Assembly: GCA_000306725.1 (NCBI GenBank)
Contig: CP003083.1
Coordinates: 1,240,001 to 1,304,000, forward strand
From: Methanolobus psychrophilus R15
Lineage (GTDB): Archaea > Halobacteriota > Methanosarcinia > Methanosarcinales > Methanosarcinaceae
Length of the DNA stretch: 64,000 nt
Direction: 5' to 3'
Part shown: positions 55,191 through 64,000 of the stretch, piece after piece
Layout: each line of letters opens with the position of its first letter
Position numbering within the stretch: the stretch's first letter is position 1
The notes under the pieces: generated by a model
Database searches by the model: none
What the model saw: the letters and a program-made list of their open reading frames with translations, nothing else
Told to the model about the DNA's origin: nothing
Program-made: the position numbers and the translations under genes

Positions 55191-56633
55191 TTAATTTCGG
55201 TCTTTTCTCTTTTGTAGTTTTATACGTTGTCCCAGAATACACTTTCCACCTCTATGGCCTCCAAGCGGGTTGAATGAAGTTCCCATGGAATTCATGCACC
55301 TTGCCATGACAGCTGCACCGCGTGCAAGCCCGTCATCAACGAAAACCACATTCTCCTCGATCTTGTTATTAATCCCAAGCTCATGCAGGTATTGCAGGAT
55401 AAGTCGGGGTTTAGCTCCGGTGATGCCTGCCCTGCCGGTGATACCGATGACAGTATCTTCAAAAACAAGGCCTTCTTCCTGTGCCACTTTCACCAGCCGC
55501 TGCACCACTTTTGCCATTACCTCATCTATTACTGCAAAAAGCGTTTTGAGATTATGTTTCTGATATATCTCCGCTCCTATTTCGGATAGTTTGTCCATAT
55601 CTGTGCCGTTGTTGCCAACATCGCATCCAATAAGTACCACACCTATGGAATCTGCTGCCTCCGAATTGACCGGAACGCTTCCGTACCTCTTGCGGTCTTT
55701 AGGAACCCGTTCTATCTGTATATGCTCATGGATCCTTTCAGCGTATTCCTTTATGGCCTTGCCTTTCATCTTAAGAGTGAACATATCCAGCGAAGTCTTG
55801 TCTGCTACATCAAGAGCAGTTCCTTTCTTGGAGTCGACCAGACCAGTACCTTTAATAATTGCATCAGGGATCGCACCTGCATAACCACAAAAGTTTCCGA
55901 TGGTCTTTGCATAAGGCAAATCAGGGCTGATGACCCTGCCGTCAAGCGTGGTACCGAAGTCTATGGAGATGCAGGGGTTGCGAAAATCGATATCCACCCA
56001 TTTGGCTCCCTCCTTTATCCCTGCGGTTGCCAGTTCGCCTTCCATCTCATTCGCGACAATCTCAACCCCTGTCGCTCCGGTTGGAGGCGTGACACTCGCC
56101 ACAGCCCCGTCAAATACAACCTGTTCGAGCTTTGTGTGCTTGCGAAACCTCTCAGGCACATTGGACATACCCATTGGCGGCGTCATCCTGTTTGGAGGCA
56201 CACCTGCCATCAGGCAGCCATCAGCAAGGGCTTTTATAAACTCTCCAACCTCATCAGGAGTGTCAAAGCCGGCAACAACACCCGTGGACCTTACCACAAA
56301 ATGAATATCTTCCTTAATATCGAGATTTGACTGCTTCACTGCTCTAAGCAGGGTGTCCCGCACCATTTCGGCAACCGACTGGCGCGTCAGCTCCACACCA
56401 TTGAGAGTTCGTCCAAAAACCTCTTCTCCTTCCTTGGGAGGACGGACATCCCTGGTCATGCTCACGATCTTGCTGACAAGGCGGGTCTTCCCGTCCTCGA
56501 GATTTGTGGCGGTGAGTATACATTTTGTTGTAGTGTTACCTACCTCTACCGATGCTACTATAAAATATGGTTTGGATTTCAGGTCTATCAGGCGCACTGA
56601 AGGGCTTTCTGCGATCCTTGGTTTAAATCCCAT
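55191..56633 (-). CDS. Methanogenesis marker protein 14
   Basis: A 480-residue protein matching the methanogen-specific marker 14 family as I know it. It starts MGFKPRIAESPSVRLIDLKS, then VASVEVGNTTTKCIL, an ASKHA-type nucleotide-binding loop like that of reactivating ATPases, FDGAVASVTPPTGATGVEIV, ISIDFGTTLDGRV and GITGRAGITGAKPRL. The family is found in methanogens but has no proven reaction; the ASKHA features suggest activation or repair of a methanogenesis or corrinoid enzyme. It lies 10 bp downstream of the thioredoxin gene on the same strand. Confidence 0.85.
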   Translation of the reverse strand: MGFKPRIAESPSVRLIDLKSKPYFIVASVEVGNTTTKCILTATNLEDGKTRLVSKIVSMTRDVRPPKEGEEVFGRTLNGVELTRQSVAEMVRDTLLRAVKQSNLDIKEDIHFVVRSTGVVAGFDTPDEVGEFIKALADGCLMAGVPPNRMTPPMGMSNVPERFRKHTKLEQVVFDGAVASVTPPTGATGVEIVANEMEGELATAGIKEGAKWVDIDFRNPCISIDFGTTLDGRVISPDLPYAKTIGNFCGYAGAIPDAIIKGTGLVDSKKGTALDVADKTSLDMFTLKMKGKAIKEYAERIHEHIQIERVPKDRKRYGSVPVNSEAADSIGVVLIGCDVGNNGTDMDKLSEIGAEIYQKHNLKTLFAVIDEVMAKVVQRLVKVAQEEGLVFEDTVIGITGRAGITGAKPRLILQYLHELGINNKIEENVVFVDDGLARGAAVMARCMNSMGTSFNPLGGHRGGKCILGQRIKLQKRKDRN

Positions 56634-56643
56634 TTTTCATTCC

Positions 56644-57036
56644 TCACATTAAAGGCTGCAGCCTCTGGACGATCCTTTGTTTTGGAACCGCACCTATTAT
56701 CCTGTCTACAAGCTTGCCATTCTTGAAAACCAGCAGTGCCGGTATGCTGGTTATAGCATATTTTCCAGCAGTAGATTTATTATTATCGACGTTAAGCTTG
56801 CCAAAGACCACTTTTCCCTGAAGTTCTGATGCCAGTTCGTCGATGATAGGAGAGATCATACGGCATGGGCCACACCACTGCGCCCAGCAGTCCACAACCG
56901 TCAGGTTATATTTTAAGATGAACTCATCAAATGCAGCATCTGTAATCTCGACAGGGCTACCCGGATGCTCACGTTTCTCAAGCTCCTTCTTCAAACCTTC
57001 CATTTTCCTCTGCCTTATCTCATCTATTTCATCCAT
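56644..57036 (-). CDS. trx: Thioredoxin with a charged N-terminal extension
   Basis: A 130-residue thioredoxin with the active site AQWCGPCRMISPIIDEL, the cis-proline segment ITSIPALLVFKNGK and GAVPKQRIVQRLQPLM at the end. About 35 residues of charged helix (MDEIDEIRQRKMEGLKKELE) precede the fold, so it is longer than the usual 105-110 residues. It is transcribed together with the marker 14 gene, which suggests a thiol-reduction role connected with that protein. Confidence 0.93.
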   Translation of the reverse strand: MDEIDEIRQRKMEGLKKELEKREHPGSPVEITDAAFDEFILKYNLTVVDCWAQWCGPCRMISPIIDELASELQGKVVFGKLNVDNNKSTAGKYAITSIPALLVFKNGKLVDRIIGAVPKQRIVQRLQPLM

Positions 57037-57149
57037 TTGCTTACCTACCTTTAAAGAACCGGATCATCAATAACACTATAAAATGATGCTTTTTATCACT
57101 GCTATTTTTTCTATATGTAGTTACATGCTTTGATAACTTAAAGTTTTGC

Positions 57150-57178
57150 ATGGTTGTGCAATAATTGTACATAACCAT
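57150..57178. promoter_or_regulatory. Operator-like dyad between divergent genes
   Basis: ATGGTTGTGCA and TACATAACCAT form an imperfect 29-bp dyad (outer ATGGTT/AACCAT perfect), followed by a TATA box TTATAATATAAATG near 57193-57206 for the plus-strand gene at 57240. The dyad sits just upstream of that box, where an activator or repressor would bind. The remainder of the 203-bp gap shows no gene. Confidence 0.4.
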
Positions 57179-57239
57179 ACTGATATGTAATAGAATTATA
57201 ATATAAATGTTACATCATTAATCATTGCGACTGATAGGA

Positions 57240-57413
57240 ATGGCAGATAAAAAAGGAAAAACCACTCCTGTAACAGACAGGACCATTTTTGACCAAAAAT
57301 GCATCACATGCGGGACATGGATGCAGAGGACCGTGAAAGTAGGAAGGAACGGGATAGGTTCATTCACATATTTCTGTCCGGAATGCGGCTTGTCTTATAC
57401 TGTGGATGAATGA
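57240..57413 (+). CDS. Small zinc-ribbon protein, 57 residues
   Basis: From the ATG at 57240, after ATAGGA, the protein reads MADKKGKTTPVTDRTIFDQK, then a zinc ribbon with CITCGTWMQR and CPECGLSYTVDE (two CxxC pairs). It is basic between the pairs. Its stop overlaps the start of the next gene (ATGA), so it is translated together with the Mrr-like nuclease. A DNA- or RNA-binding partner is the simplest guess. The family is not recognised. Confidence 0.75.
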   Translation: MADKKGKTTPVTDRTIFDQKCITCGTWMQRTVKVGRNGIGSFTYFCPECGLSYTVDE

Positions 57414-58435
57414 GCAAAATGGAAAAATGGTCGCCTGGACAACTTCAACAGATAGAGCCTTATGACTTTGAAAAGCTTCTGGCACAGCTTTTCAGGAAGA
57501 TGGGATATGCGGTTGAAGAAACACAGTATTCCCATGACAGGGGCATCGACCTGATAATAAGGATAGTGCACTTCGGACTCTCACATTCATGGATAGTGCA
57601 GGCAAAAAGATATACGGAGCCCGTGGGAGTGAAAGCTGTCCGGGAGTACAGCAGCCTGAGATACCGTGACAGGGTCGATGGGGTAATTATAGTTGCTACC
57701 TCCAGTTTTACGAGGGAAGGACAGGATGAGGCTGCGGAGCACAACGTCAAACTCATAGATGTTAACCTCCTTATTGAGATGCTGAACCATTACCTCCCCG
57801 AAGAGAATAGGGGATTGTGTACAAAAGAAGCAACAGAAAATGGTGATGTACGGAGCCATGAATCTGTTACTATTATGAGGAGAGGAGAGGAATTGCTTGC
57901 TGAGGAGCCTGTGAGTCTTGGAAAAGACAAGATGGTCATGGTGATAACAAGCAAGAACATTTTTTTCAAGAAGGAGTCAGGCCTGATTTCCAGAAAAGAG
58001 AACATAGAGCAGCGTATAGAGATGAAGGACATGGCGGGAGTACATGCTGACCAGCAGGGCCTCTTCCTTATAGCAGGTCAGAAACACCTGAAAGTGTATC
58101 CTTTGTCCGCAAAGAGAAAAGACAGGATACTGGAACTTCTTGAGATCCTCAGGCCAGAGTATGTGCGTGGGGAGCACCTGCTTAAGTCTGCAAGGAAGAG
58201 CTCGACAATGACGATCCTCACAAATAAGCGACTGGCTCAGATTGGCATTGATAACGGAGAGATGGAAGACATTCCGTTATCAAAGATAATAAGTGTTGAA
58301 GCAGACGGCGGGTTCTTTAAAAAAGACAGGATCATTGTCTGCGAATCCTCAAATGGTGTGGAAAAACACTTTTTTGAAGTGGACAACGCCCCGGAGTGGA
58401 AAGCTTTCATCGAGCAAAAAGTAAGAGTGGGCTGA
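57410..58435 (+). CDS. Mrr-like endonuclease with C-terminal PH-like domains
   Basis: Residues about 10-130 form a restriction-endonuclease-like (PF04471, Mrr_cat) domain: FEKLLAQLFRKMGYAVEETQ, HDRGIDLIIR with the catalytic Asp, and SWIVQAKRYTEPVGVKAVRE with the QAK motif. The remaining 200 residues look like two bacterial PH-type beta domains (MVMVITSKNIFFKKESGLIS; TMTILTNKRLAQIGIDNGEM). No methyltransferase or helicase gene is next to it, so it is not a standard type I or II system. It could cut modified or foreign DNA, with the upstream zinc ribbon as partner. Confidence 0.8.
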   Translation: MSKMEKWSPGQLQQIEPYDFEKLLAQLFRKMGYAVEETQYSHDRGIDLIIRIVHFGLSHSWIVQAKRYTEPVGVKAVREYSSLRYRDRVDGVIIVATSSFTREGQDEAAEHNVKLIDVNLLIEMLNHYLPEENRGLCTKEATENGDVRSHESVTIMRRGEELLAEEPVSLGKDKMVMVITSKNIFFKKESGLISRKENIEQRIEMKDMAGVHADQQGLFLIAGQKHLKVYPLSAKRKDRILELLEILRPEYVRGEHLLKSARKSSTMTILTNKRLAQIGIDNGEMEDIPLSKIISVEADGGFFKKDRIIVCESSNGVEKHFFEVDNAPEWKAFIEQKVRVG

Positions 58436-58530
58436 CATGAGCCTTTCGCATTGTTAACTGTCAAGAAACCCTTAATACCAAAGCACGAAATATAAGTTAT
58501 ACAACCTTGAACAGTTGATGGGAGCATAAC

Positions 58531-58740
58531 ATGAACCAAGAGACAATAAAGATCGAAGGGATGATGTGCGGACACTGCCAGATGACAGTGGAAAAGGCAA
58601 TCAGGGCTGTTAAGGGTGTCCAGGACGTGAGCGTCAGCCTCGGCGACAAGCAGGCTGAAGTGTCCTACGACCCCGGGATCACAGACCCTGCAACTATAAG
58701 GTCCGCGGTCGTCAAAGCAGGCTATAAGGTAATGGATTAA
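58531..58740 (+). CDS. copZ: Copper chaperone, heavy-metal-associated domain
   Basis: A 69-residue HMA domain: [20 protein letters not shown] with the metal-binding MxCxxC, then [20 protein letters not shown]. It passes Cu(I) to the ATPase encoded 40 bp downstream on the same strand. GGGAGC precedes the ATG and a TATA candidate (AAATATAAGTT) lies around 58488. Confidence 0.92.
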   Translation: MNQETIKIEGMMCGHCQMTVEKAIRAVKGVQDVSVSLGDKQAEVSYDPGITDPATIRSAVVKAGYKVMD

Positions 58741-58780
58741 GCGGGGTTTTTGCTGCGGATATTTTCGTGTGTTATCAAAT

Positions 58781-61573
58781 ATGAATACACATATCAAAGT
58801 GTACGGAATGACATGCATGCACTGTCACAAGAGCGTGACAGATGCAATCATGGCCATTGAAGGCGTTTCTTCTGTTGATGTCAGTCTTGAGGATGAGAGC
58901 GCCACGGTGGAGTTTGACTCCGGGAAGACCAGCCTTGAAGAGATCAGGCAGGCTGTCACGAATGCGGGATATGAGGTCGGTGCAGAGGAATGCGAACTGG
59001 AGGAGCCTGCCGGATTGCCTGAGGCTGCCACGCCGGGACAGACTGCATGCCGGATAATCCCTGAAGAAGCGATAGATGAGCAAAAAAGATCTGATCCCGG
59101 TGTTTTGGAAGATTCCGTTTTCAGGATATCCGGTATGAAATGCTCGTCATGTGCTCAGAACATAGAGGGCGTTCTGGGCAAGCTTGACGGGGTTGTCTCA
59201 GTTACGGTAAACCTTCCTCTTGAGAGAGCCACTGTAAGGTACGAGCCTGCAAAGGTCAGCCCGGAGAAGCTTGCAGAGGATATAGAATCCCTCGGCTACC
59301 ATGTTGTGAAGGACCGTGTGACTCTCGATGTGGGAGGAATGACGTGCGCTTCGTGTGCCCAGAACGTCGAGAAGGTGCTAAAGAGGCTTGAGGGTATCAG
59401 TTCGGTCAATGTTAACGTGTCCATGGGAAAAGCCCGGATCGAGTACAACTCCTCTGTGGTTTCGGCAGACGATATGAGAAAGGCCATCGAGGGCATCGGT
59501 TACTCGGCTTCGATGCCAATTGACAGGCAACTTGCCGAGGACCGGGAAAGGAAGGAGCGTGAGGAGGAGATACGCCGCCAGAGGAACAATCTCATTATAT
59601 CTGCGGTGATGGTGATCCCTGTGATGTTGGGGAGCATGAAACCTGCTTTTCCTGAACTCCTCGCGTTCGTACCCGACATCCTAGCCAACAGGAACGTACT
59701 GTTCCTGCTCACAACCATCGTCATGGTATTCCCTGGAAGACAATTCTTTGAGGGAACTTACCGGGGCCTGAAGCATGGAGTGACCGACATGAACCTGCTC
59801 ATCGCCACAGGAACCGGCGCGGCCTACATCATAAGTGTTGCTTCAAGCTACTTGGACCTGGGGGCCGGCTACCATCATCTGTATTACGATACTGCCGTTA
59901 TGCTTATCGCTTTCATTGTGCTCGGGAGGTACATGGAAGCCCGCGCCAGGGGCAGGACATCCGAATCCATCAAGAAGCTCATAGGGCTCCAGGCAAAGAC
60001 CGCACGCATAATTGTCGACGGGCAGGAAAGGGAAGTGCCTGTTGAGAGCATCGAGGTCGATGACATCGTTTTTGTCAGGCCAGGGGAAAAGATACCTGTT
60101 GACGGCGTGGTGATCGACGGGACATCAGCAGTTGACGAATCAATGATTACGGGAGAGAGCATCCCTGTTGACAAGAGTAAAGGGGATGTGGTCATCGGCT
60201 CGACCCTGAACAGCAGCGGGGTACTGAGACTCCGAGCTACAAATGTGGGTGCAGATACTGCACTTGCAAGGATTATCGAACTGGTAGAGAACGCACAGAA
60301 TTCCAAGGCGCCCATACAGAGAATTGCAGACGTTGTCGCCGGCCACTTCATACTCATAGTCCATGTACTGGCACTGGCTGCGTTCTTCTTCTGGTACTTT
60401 ATCGGATTCGAGAGATACGACGTGATCCTGAACTCAGGGATAGCAAGCCCATTCCTGTTCGCACTACTCATTTCCATCACAGTGCTTGTGATATCCTGTC
60501 CCTGTGCTGTAGGCCTTGCAACCCCTGCTGCCATAATGGTGGGTACAGGCAAAGGCGCCGAGAACGGCATACTGATCAAAGGCGGGGAAGCCCTTGAGAG
60601 GACGCTGAAAATAGACACCATTGTCTTTGACAAGACAGGGACCCTCACAAAGGGTAAACCGGAGCTGACAGACGTCGTCACTGTTACAGATCTCAGCGCC
60701 GATGAAGTGCTTGAGATGGCAGCGAGTGCTGAGAAGGGTTCTGAGCATCCGTTGGGAGAAGCCATCGTCAGGGGTGCAGAGCAACGCAAGCTTAAGTTAA
60801 GGGACGTTGAAGGCTTCAGGTCCATTGCCGGTAAAGGTGTGGAAGCGACCATTGAAGGCAGCAGGATATTGCTTGGGACCCGCAAGCTGATGACTGACAA
60901 TGGTATTGACATCTCTTCGGTGGAAAAGACAATGGAAAGCCTTGAAGCACAAGGCAGGACAACCATGATAGCCGCAAGGGACGGCAGGTTAGTAGGACTT
61001 GTAGCAGTCGCCGACACACTCAAGGAGAACTCGAAGGAAGCCGTCGAGAAGATACGCGACATGGGAATTGAGATCGTGATGATCACCGGTGATAACCGCA
61101 GGACAGCCGACGCCATTGCAGGTAGCATTGGTATCACACGGGTGCTTGCAGAGGTGCTTCCTGAGGACAAGGCTTCGGAGATTCGCAAACTGCAGGAGGA
61201 AGGCCGCATTGTGGCGATGGTAGGCGACGGTATCAACGATGCTCCCGCCCTGACCCAGGCAGATATCGGCATAGCCATGGGTGCAGGAACCGATGTTGCC
61301 ATGGAGTCCGCGCAGATAGTGCTTATCAAAAATGACCTGCGGGATGTGATAGCTTCCATCAGGCTTAGCAGGCTCACAATGAACAAGATCAAGCAGAACC
61401 TTTTCTGGGCCTTCGGGTATAACACTGTAGGAATACCGCTGGCTGCCGGACTTCTCTACCCTGTAGTGAATAGCATCCTCATTACGCCGGAACTCGCAGC
61501 GGCCTTCATGGCCATGAGTTCGATATCTGTAACCACTAATTCCATCCTGATGAAAAGAAAGGAAATAAAATAA
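58781..61573 (+). CDS. copA: Copper-transporting P-type ATPase with three HMA domains
   Basis: About 930 residues from the ATG at 58781; the TTG at 58769 is less likely. Three N-terminal HMA domains carry [18 protein letters not shown] and GMTCASCAQ; the first has a histidine next to the second cysteine and is separated by about 45 linker residues. Then follow the actuator DESMITGES, the CPC helix [14 protein letters not shown], the phosphorylation site DKTGTLTKG, the HP motif [10 protein letters not shown] and [16 protein letters not shown]. It exports Cu(I) from the cytoplasm. With copZ it forms a copper-resistance unit. Confidence 0.95.
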   Translation: MNTHIKVYGMTCMHCHKSVTDAIMAIEGVSSVDVSLEDESATVEFDSGKTSLEEIRQAVTNAGYEVGAEECELEEPAGLPEAATPGQTACRIIPEEAIDEQKRSDPGVLEDSVFRISGMKCSSCAQNIEGVLGKLDGVVSVTVNLPLERATVRYEPAKVSPEKLAEDIESLGYHVVKDRVTLDVGGMTCASCAQNVEKVLKRLEGISSVNVNVSMGKARIEYNSSVVSADDMRKAIEGIGYSASMPIDRQLAEDRERKEREEEIRRQRNNLIISAVMVIPVMLGSMKPAFPELLAFVPDILANRNVLFLLTTIVMVFPGRQFFEGTYRGLKHGVTDMNLLIATGTGAAYIISVASSYLDLGAGYHHLYYDTAVMLIAFIVLGRYMEARARGRTSESIKKLIGLQAKTARIIVDGQEREVPVESIEVDDIVFVRPGEKIPVDGVVIDGTSAVDESMITGESIPVDKSKGDVVIGSTLNSSGVLRLRATNVGADTALARIIELVENAQNSKAPIQRIADVVAGHFILIVHVLALAAFFFWYFIGFERYDVILNSGIASPFLFALLISITVLVISCPCAVGLATPAAIMVGTGKGAENGILIKGGEALERTLKIDTIVFDKTGTLTKGKPELTDVVTVTDLSADEVLEMAASAEKGSEHPLGEAIVRGAEQRKLKLRDVEGFRSIAGKGVEATIEGSRILLGTRKLMTDNGIDISSVEKTMESLEAQGRTTMIAARDGRLVGLVAVADTLKENSKEAVEKIRDMGIEIVMITGDNRRTADAIAGSIGITRVLAEVLPEDKASEIRKLQEEGRIVAMVGDGINDAPALTQADIGIAMGAGTDVAMESAQIVLIKNDLRDVIASIRLSRLTMNKIKQNLFWAFGYNTVGIPLAAGLLYPVVNSILITPELAAAFMAMSSISVTTNSILMKRKEIK

Positions 61574-61600
61574 GGCTGCTGCCGGAGCCAGGAGATAAAT

Positions 61601-61840
61601 ATGAAAGATAAGAACGTGAGCAGAAAAGGCAGGTACGCTTTGATAGCAAGCCTGACAACATCCTTTTTACTGGTAATCCTCTTTGCAGCCCTCTCCGCAG
61701 CCGTGAACAACTTAAGAACCACGCCCCTGTACACTCAAGTGGATATAATTGCAGGGATGATCTTTGTTTTCGTGCTCAGCATGATAGTGTCGGCTTCTGT
61801 GTGGCCTGCGGTGATTGAAAAAAGAATGAAGGGCAAGTAG
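61601..61840 (+). CDS. Small two-helix membrane protein, 79 residues
   Basis: A basic start (MKDKNVSRKGRYALIASLTT) leads into one helix (SFLLVILFAALSAAVNNL), a short outer loop and a second helix (IIAGMIFVFVLSMIVSASVW), ending in KRMKGK. No family is recognised. It follows copA by 27 bp and may be part of the copper operon. AGGAGAT precedes the ATG. Confidence 0.7.
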   Translation: MKDKNVSRKGRYALIASLTTSFLLVILFAALSAAVNNLRTTPLYTQVDIIAGMIFVFVLSMIVSASVWPAVIEKRMKGK

Positions 61841-61876
61841 AGCAGCATTTACTGCACCGGAAGTTGCTATTCATTT

Positions 61877-62860
61877 TCAAGGTGCAAGGTCAGAGTGTGG
61901 GTTGATGTCGCAGCCCGTACACGGAAGACACATGGTTTTGAAGATATCAGCGCGCAGTCCATGCTCATCCAGCTTTTCCCGCAGGAAACGATTGAGCATA
62001 AGCAGTCTTTCCGCAGAAGGCCTCTCAATGAACACCTCACCTTCTCTCAGAGGATGTCTCGCAGCAGCCCTGAGTATGGGGACGACGCCAATGGAAACCA
62101 GCTCTTCTATGCCTTTCATGGCAGACTCGTCAGATTCCCCGAGACCGATGATGAAGTTGGAACAGACATTGTTCCTGCCGAATATTTCCACGCCTTGCCC
62201 AAGTGCTTTAAGGATGAATTCGAGGTCCTGTTCCGGACAGACCTTCCTGTAGATATCCCGGTCCATGGTCTCCACATTATACTTCAGTTCATCCGCACCA
62301 GCACTTTTAAGCCTGCGGGTGGAGTCCTCTGTAGGATAGACTGAAACACCTATGGGGACAGAGTATATTTTTCTGAGCTGTCGGATGAGTTCCTCGGCCC
62401 GGTTAACTTCCGCTTCTGCTGACTCCTCGACACCGGAAGTTATGGAAATTGCCTGCATCCTGCCGGTGCTATGGGCTTCCTCCATCATCTTCAGCATCTT
62501 ATCCATGGACTTGACCTTCCCGCTAAGCTTGGGGACAGGGCAGAATTTGCAATCGAAGATACATTTCTCGCACATGGTGATGAAAGCCTGGTCAGGACAG
62601 TGGATGAGTTCAGGTTCAATGCTGCCTCTCGCAAGTTCGGTGCCGTCTTTGCTTATGACAAGCTCACTGTCCTGCATCCGGGCTTGTAGTGGTGAATCCT
62701 TTTTGACGGCAAGACGGACACGGTGCCCTGCAGAATTAAAAAAGAAGGCTACATTCCCGGCTCCGGGACCGGCTGTGGGGATGGTTAACCTGTGAATGAG
62801 AGAAGGATCCATGTTCACGGAACCTATTGAGATGAGCTGTGCTTTGGTTTCTGGCCTCAT
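61877..62860 (-). CDS. Radical SAM protein, methanogen type
   Basis: A 327-residue enzyme with an N-terminal beta-rich part of about 100 residues, then the cluster motif CEKCIFDCKFCPVPKL (CxxxCxxC), ITSGVEESAEAEVNRAEELI, the GxIxGxxE-like region NFIIGLGESDESAMKGIEEL and the C-terminal pair CLPCTGCDINPHS, which could bind a second cluster. The fold resembles the biotin synthase/elongator-type group. I do not recognise the product; the BioB-like motif and methanogen context suggest cofactor synthesis. Confidence 0.8.
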   Translation of the reverse strand: MRPETKAQLISIGSVNMDPSLIHRLTIPTAGPGAGNVAFFFNSAGHRVRLAVKKDSPLQARMQDSELVISKDGTELARGSIEPELIHCPDQAFITMCEKCIFDCKFCPVPKLSGKVKSMDKMLKMMEEAHSTGRMQAISITSGVEESAEAEVNRAEELIRQLRKIYSVPIGVSVYPTEDSTRRLKSAGADELKYNVETMDRDIYRKVCPEQDLEFILKALGQGVEIFGRNNVCSNFIIGLGESDESAMKGIEELVSIGVVPILRAAARHPLREGEVFIERPSAERLLMLNRFLREKLDEHGLRADIFKTMCLPCTGCDINPHSDLAP

Positions 62861-63053
62861 GAGTTCTCCGATACCAAGGGATGAGACGTTTTTTAGTTAC
62901 GATATGTGTTATCTTCTGTGCAGGAATATTTTATTCTTTTCCTAGAATCAGCCAGTACATCAGGAAACTTCATGATTATACGCTTCAATTTTTATTATAT
63001 AGATAGAAGGTATATTTATCTGGCATAATAACACAACTTTAAAAAGGTAAAGT

Positions 63054-64000
63054 ATGCCAATCGATCCCATATGTAAGAACAAGGTGCAGGAAGACACTCC
63101 GTACTTCACAGAATACGGAGGAAAAAGATATCGTTTCTGCTCACCCGAGTGCAAAACAAAGTTTGATCATCTTGAAAAGAGCGTTATACGCCTCAAAAGG
63201 TCCATTGCCGAGAATGAGAGGATATCTTTTGGAAATCTGAGACGGGACATCATCAAGCCTGGAATATGCACTCTTTGCGGAGCCTGCGCTGCATCATGCG
63301 AATCCATTGCAATAGAGCACGAGCAGCCAAAACTTGTAGGCAAATGCACTGCCTGCGGAGTATGCTATAACCAGTGTCCCCGGACAATAACCACCGAAGA
63401 AGGCCTCATCGGCAAGATACGTCACGCCTACTGCGCAAAGACCGCGATACCAGACCTTAAGGGACAGGACGGGGCGGTGGTCACTTCCATGCTGGCATAC
63501 GCCCTTGAAGAGGGACTCATAGACTGCGCCATAGTGACTGTGAAATCCGAGGAAGAGCCCTGGAAACCAGTGCCTGTCATTGCAAAGACATACGATGAAG
63601 TTCTGGAAGCCGCCGGGAGTATTTACAGCCACAGCATGACTATCGAATCCCTGATGAGCGCCGTGAAGCAGGGCATGAGAAGTATTGCATTTGTGGGTAC
63701 AAGCTGCAACATTGATGCAGTCTACAAGATGCAGAAGAGCCCTTACGGTTTCCTGCACCTGTTCATGCGTGCCAATATCCTGAAAATGGGACTTTTCTGC
63801 ATGGACACTTTCTCCTACGAGGGAATCAAGGAGTTTGTCCAGAGCAAGGACATGCGCCTGGAAGATATCGAGTCCATGAAGATCCGCAAGGGTAAATTAG
63901 AGTTGCAGGCTTCGGAGGAGTTAAAGGTCTTTGGCCTTGAGGAACTGGACCGTTACAGGAGCAGTTCATGCAAGTACTGCACTGATCTTACTGCAGAAAG
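63054..64000 (+). CDS. YHS-ferredoxin-FrhB fusion, cut by window edge
   Basis: From the ATG at 63054 (after AAAGGTAAAG; TATA candidate near 63010) about 315 residues are visible. The start is a YHS-type domain (MPIDPICKNKV; FCSPECKTKFD) with four cysteines, then two [4Fe-4S] motifs CTLCGACAASCE and CTACGVCYNQCPR, and an FrhB/FdhB-type F420-binding part (GKIRHAYCAKT; GQDGAVVTSMLAYALEEGLI; FVGTSCNIDAVYKM). It would transfer electrons between F420 and iron-sulphur carriers. The YHS domain is an unusual addition. The 3' end lies beyond the window. Confidence 0.88.
   Translation, partial: MPIDPICKNKVQEDTPYFTEYGGKRYRFCSPECKTKFDHLEKSVIRLKRSIAENERISFGNLRRDIIKPGICTLCGACAASCESIAIEHEQPKLVGKCTACGVCYNQCPRTITTEEGLIGKIRHAYCAKTAIPDLKGQDGAVVTSMLAYALEEGLIDCAIVTVKSEEEPWKPVPVIAKTYDEVLEAAGSIYSHSMTIESLMSAVKQGMRSIAFVGTSCNIDAVYKMQKSPYGFLHLFMRANILKMGLFCMDTFSYEGIKEFVQSKDMRLEDIESMKIRKGKLELQASEELKVFGLEELDRYRSSSCKYCTDLTAE

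Noticed and set aside
59884-61425. 513-residue open frame on the minus strand opposite copA
   Set aside because: It lies fully antisense to a complete, well-motif-supported P-type ATPase and shows no family features; it is a codon-bias shadow.

Overview
The window reads as chromosomal DNA of a methanogenic archaeon of the Methanosarcinales type. The evidence is a gene for methanogenesis marker protein 14, mfnB for methanofuran synthesis, an archaeal ether-lipid prenyltransferase, archaeal-type S-adenosylmethionine synthetase, a two-ring Cdc48 ATPase, a CetZ-type tubulin homologue, an FrhB-family F420 oxidoreductase, A/T-rich TATA boxes and GGAGG/GGTG ribosome binding sites. The species cannot be fixed from this sequence. 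No rRNA, tRNA or CRISPR array was found.

Layout. (1) 1-4310 is a degraded accessory zone: the start of an IS5-like transposase, an IS1-family element whose transposase is cut by an IS200/IS605-type tnpB element, a three-ORF operon of unknown function led by an AbrB-like protein, and a stump of a YbjQ-like gene. (2) 4311-7029 holds a sensor kinase, its response regulator and a small winged-helix regulator. (3) 7080-24310 is dominated by exporters: three MacB/Lol-type ABC operons, each with a secreted Ig-like (COG1361-type) protein anchored by one C-terminal helix, then two more FtsX-type permeases, one of them coupled to another secreted anchored protein. A 16-bp sequence recurs at the predicted transcription starts of two of these operons and a related site lies before the winged-helix gene. 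(4) 24414-36947 is mostly housekeeping: LysE exporter, LarA-like racemase, enolase, a LolD-type ATPase, CetZ, NAD synthesis (nadC, nadX, nadA), archaeal lipid synthesis and SAM synthetase. (5) 37045-45973 holds a PIN nuclease, a response regulator overlapping a hybrid kinase gene with a frameshift, a frameshifted AHSA1 gene, a ferredoxin and a 1276-residue chemoreceptor with about 13 HAMP units. (6) 46085-64000 holds Cdc48, mfnB, a HisA-like protein, a PAS kinase, thymidylate kinase with a DUF166 gene, PolX, marker 14, thioredoxin, an Mrr-like nuclease with a zinc-ribbon partner, copper chaperone and copper ATPase, a radical SAM enzyme and a YHS-ferredoxin-FrhB fusion cut by the window edge.

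How the parts fit. The exporter region looks like a family that grew by duplication: ATPases, permeases and surface proteins come in the same order with coupled starts. Chemoreceptor, kinases and regulators suggest strong environmental sensing. The best leads for something undescribed are the exporter/COG1361 array with its shared operator, the three-ORF operon next to the insertion sequences, the alternative-pairing leader before the pyrophosphatase-like gene, the zinc-ribbon/Mrr-PH pair, and two genes that seem to lack a normal start codon (larA-like and the hybrid kinase). Several single-base frameshifts could be real decay or sequencing errors.
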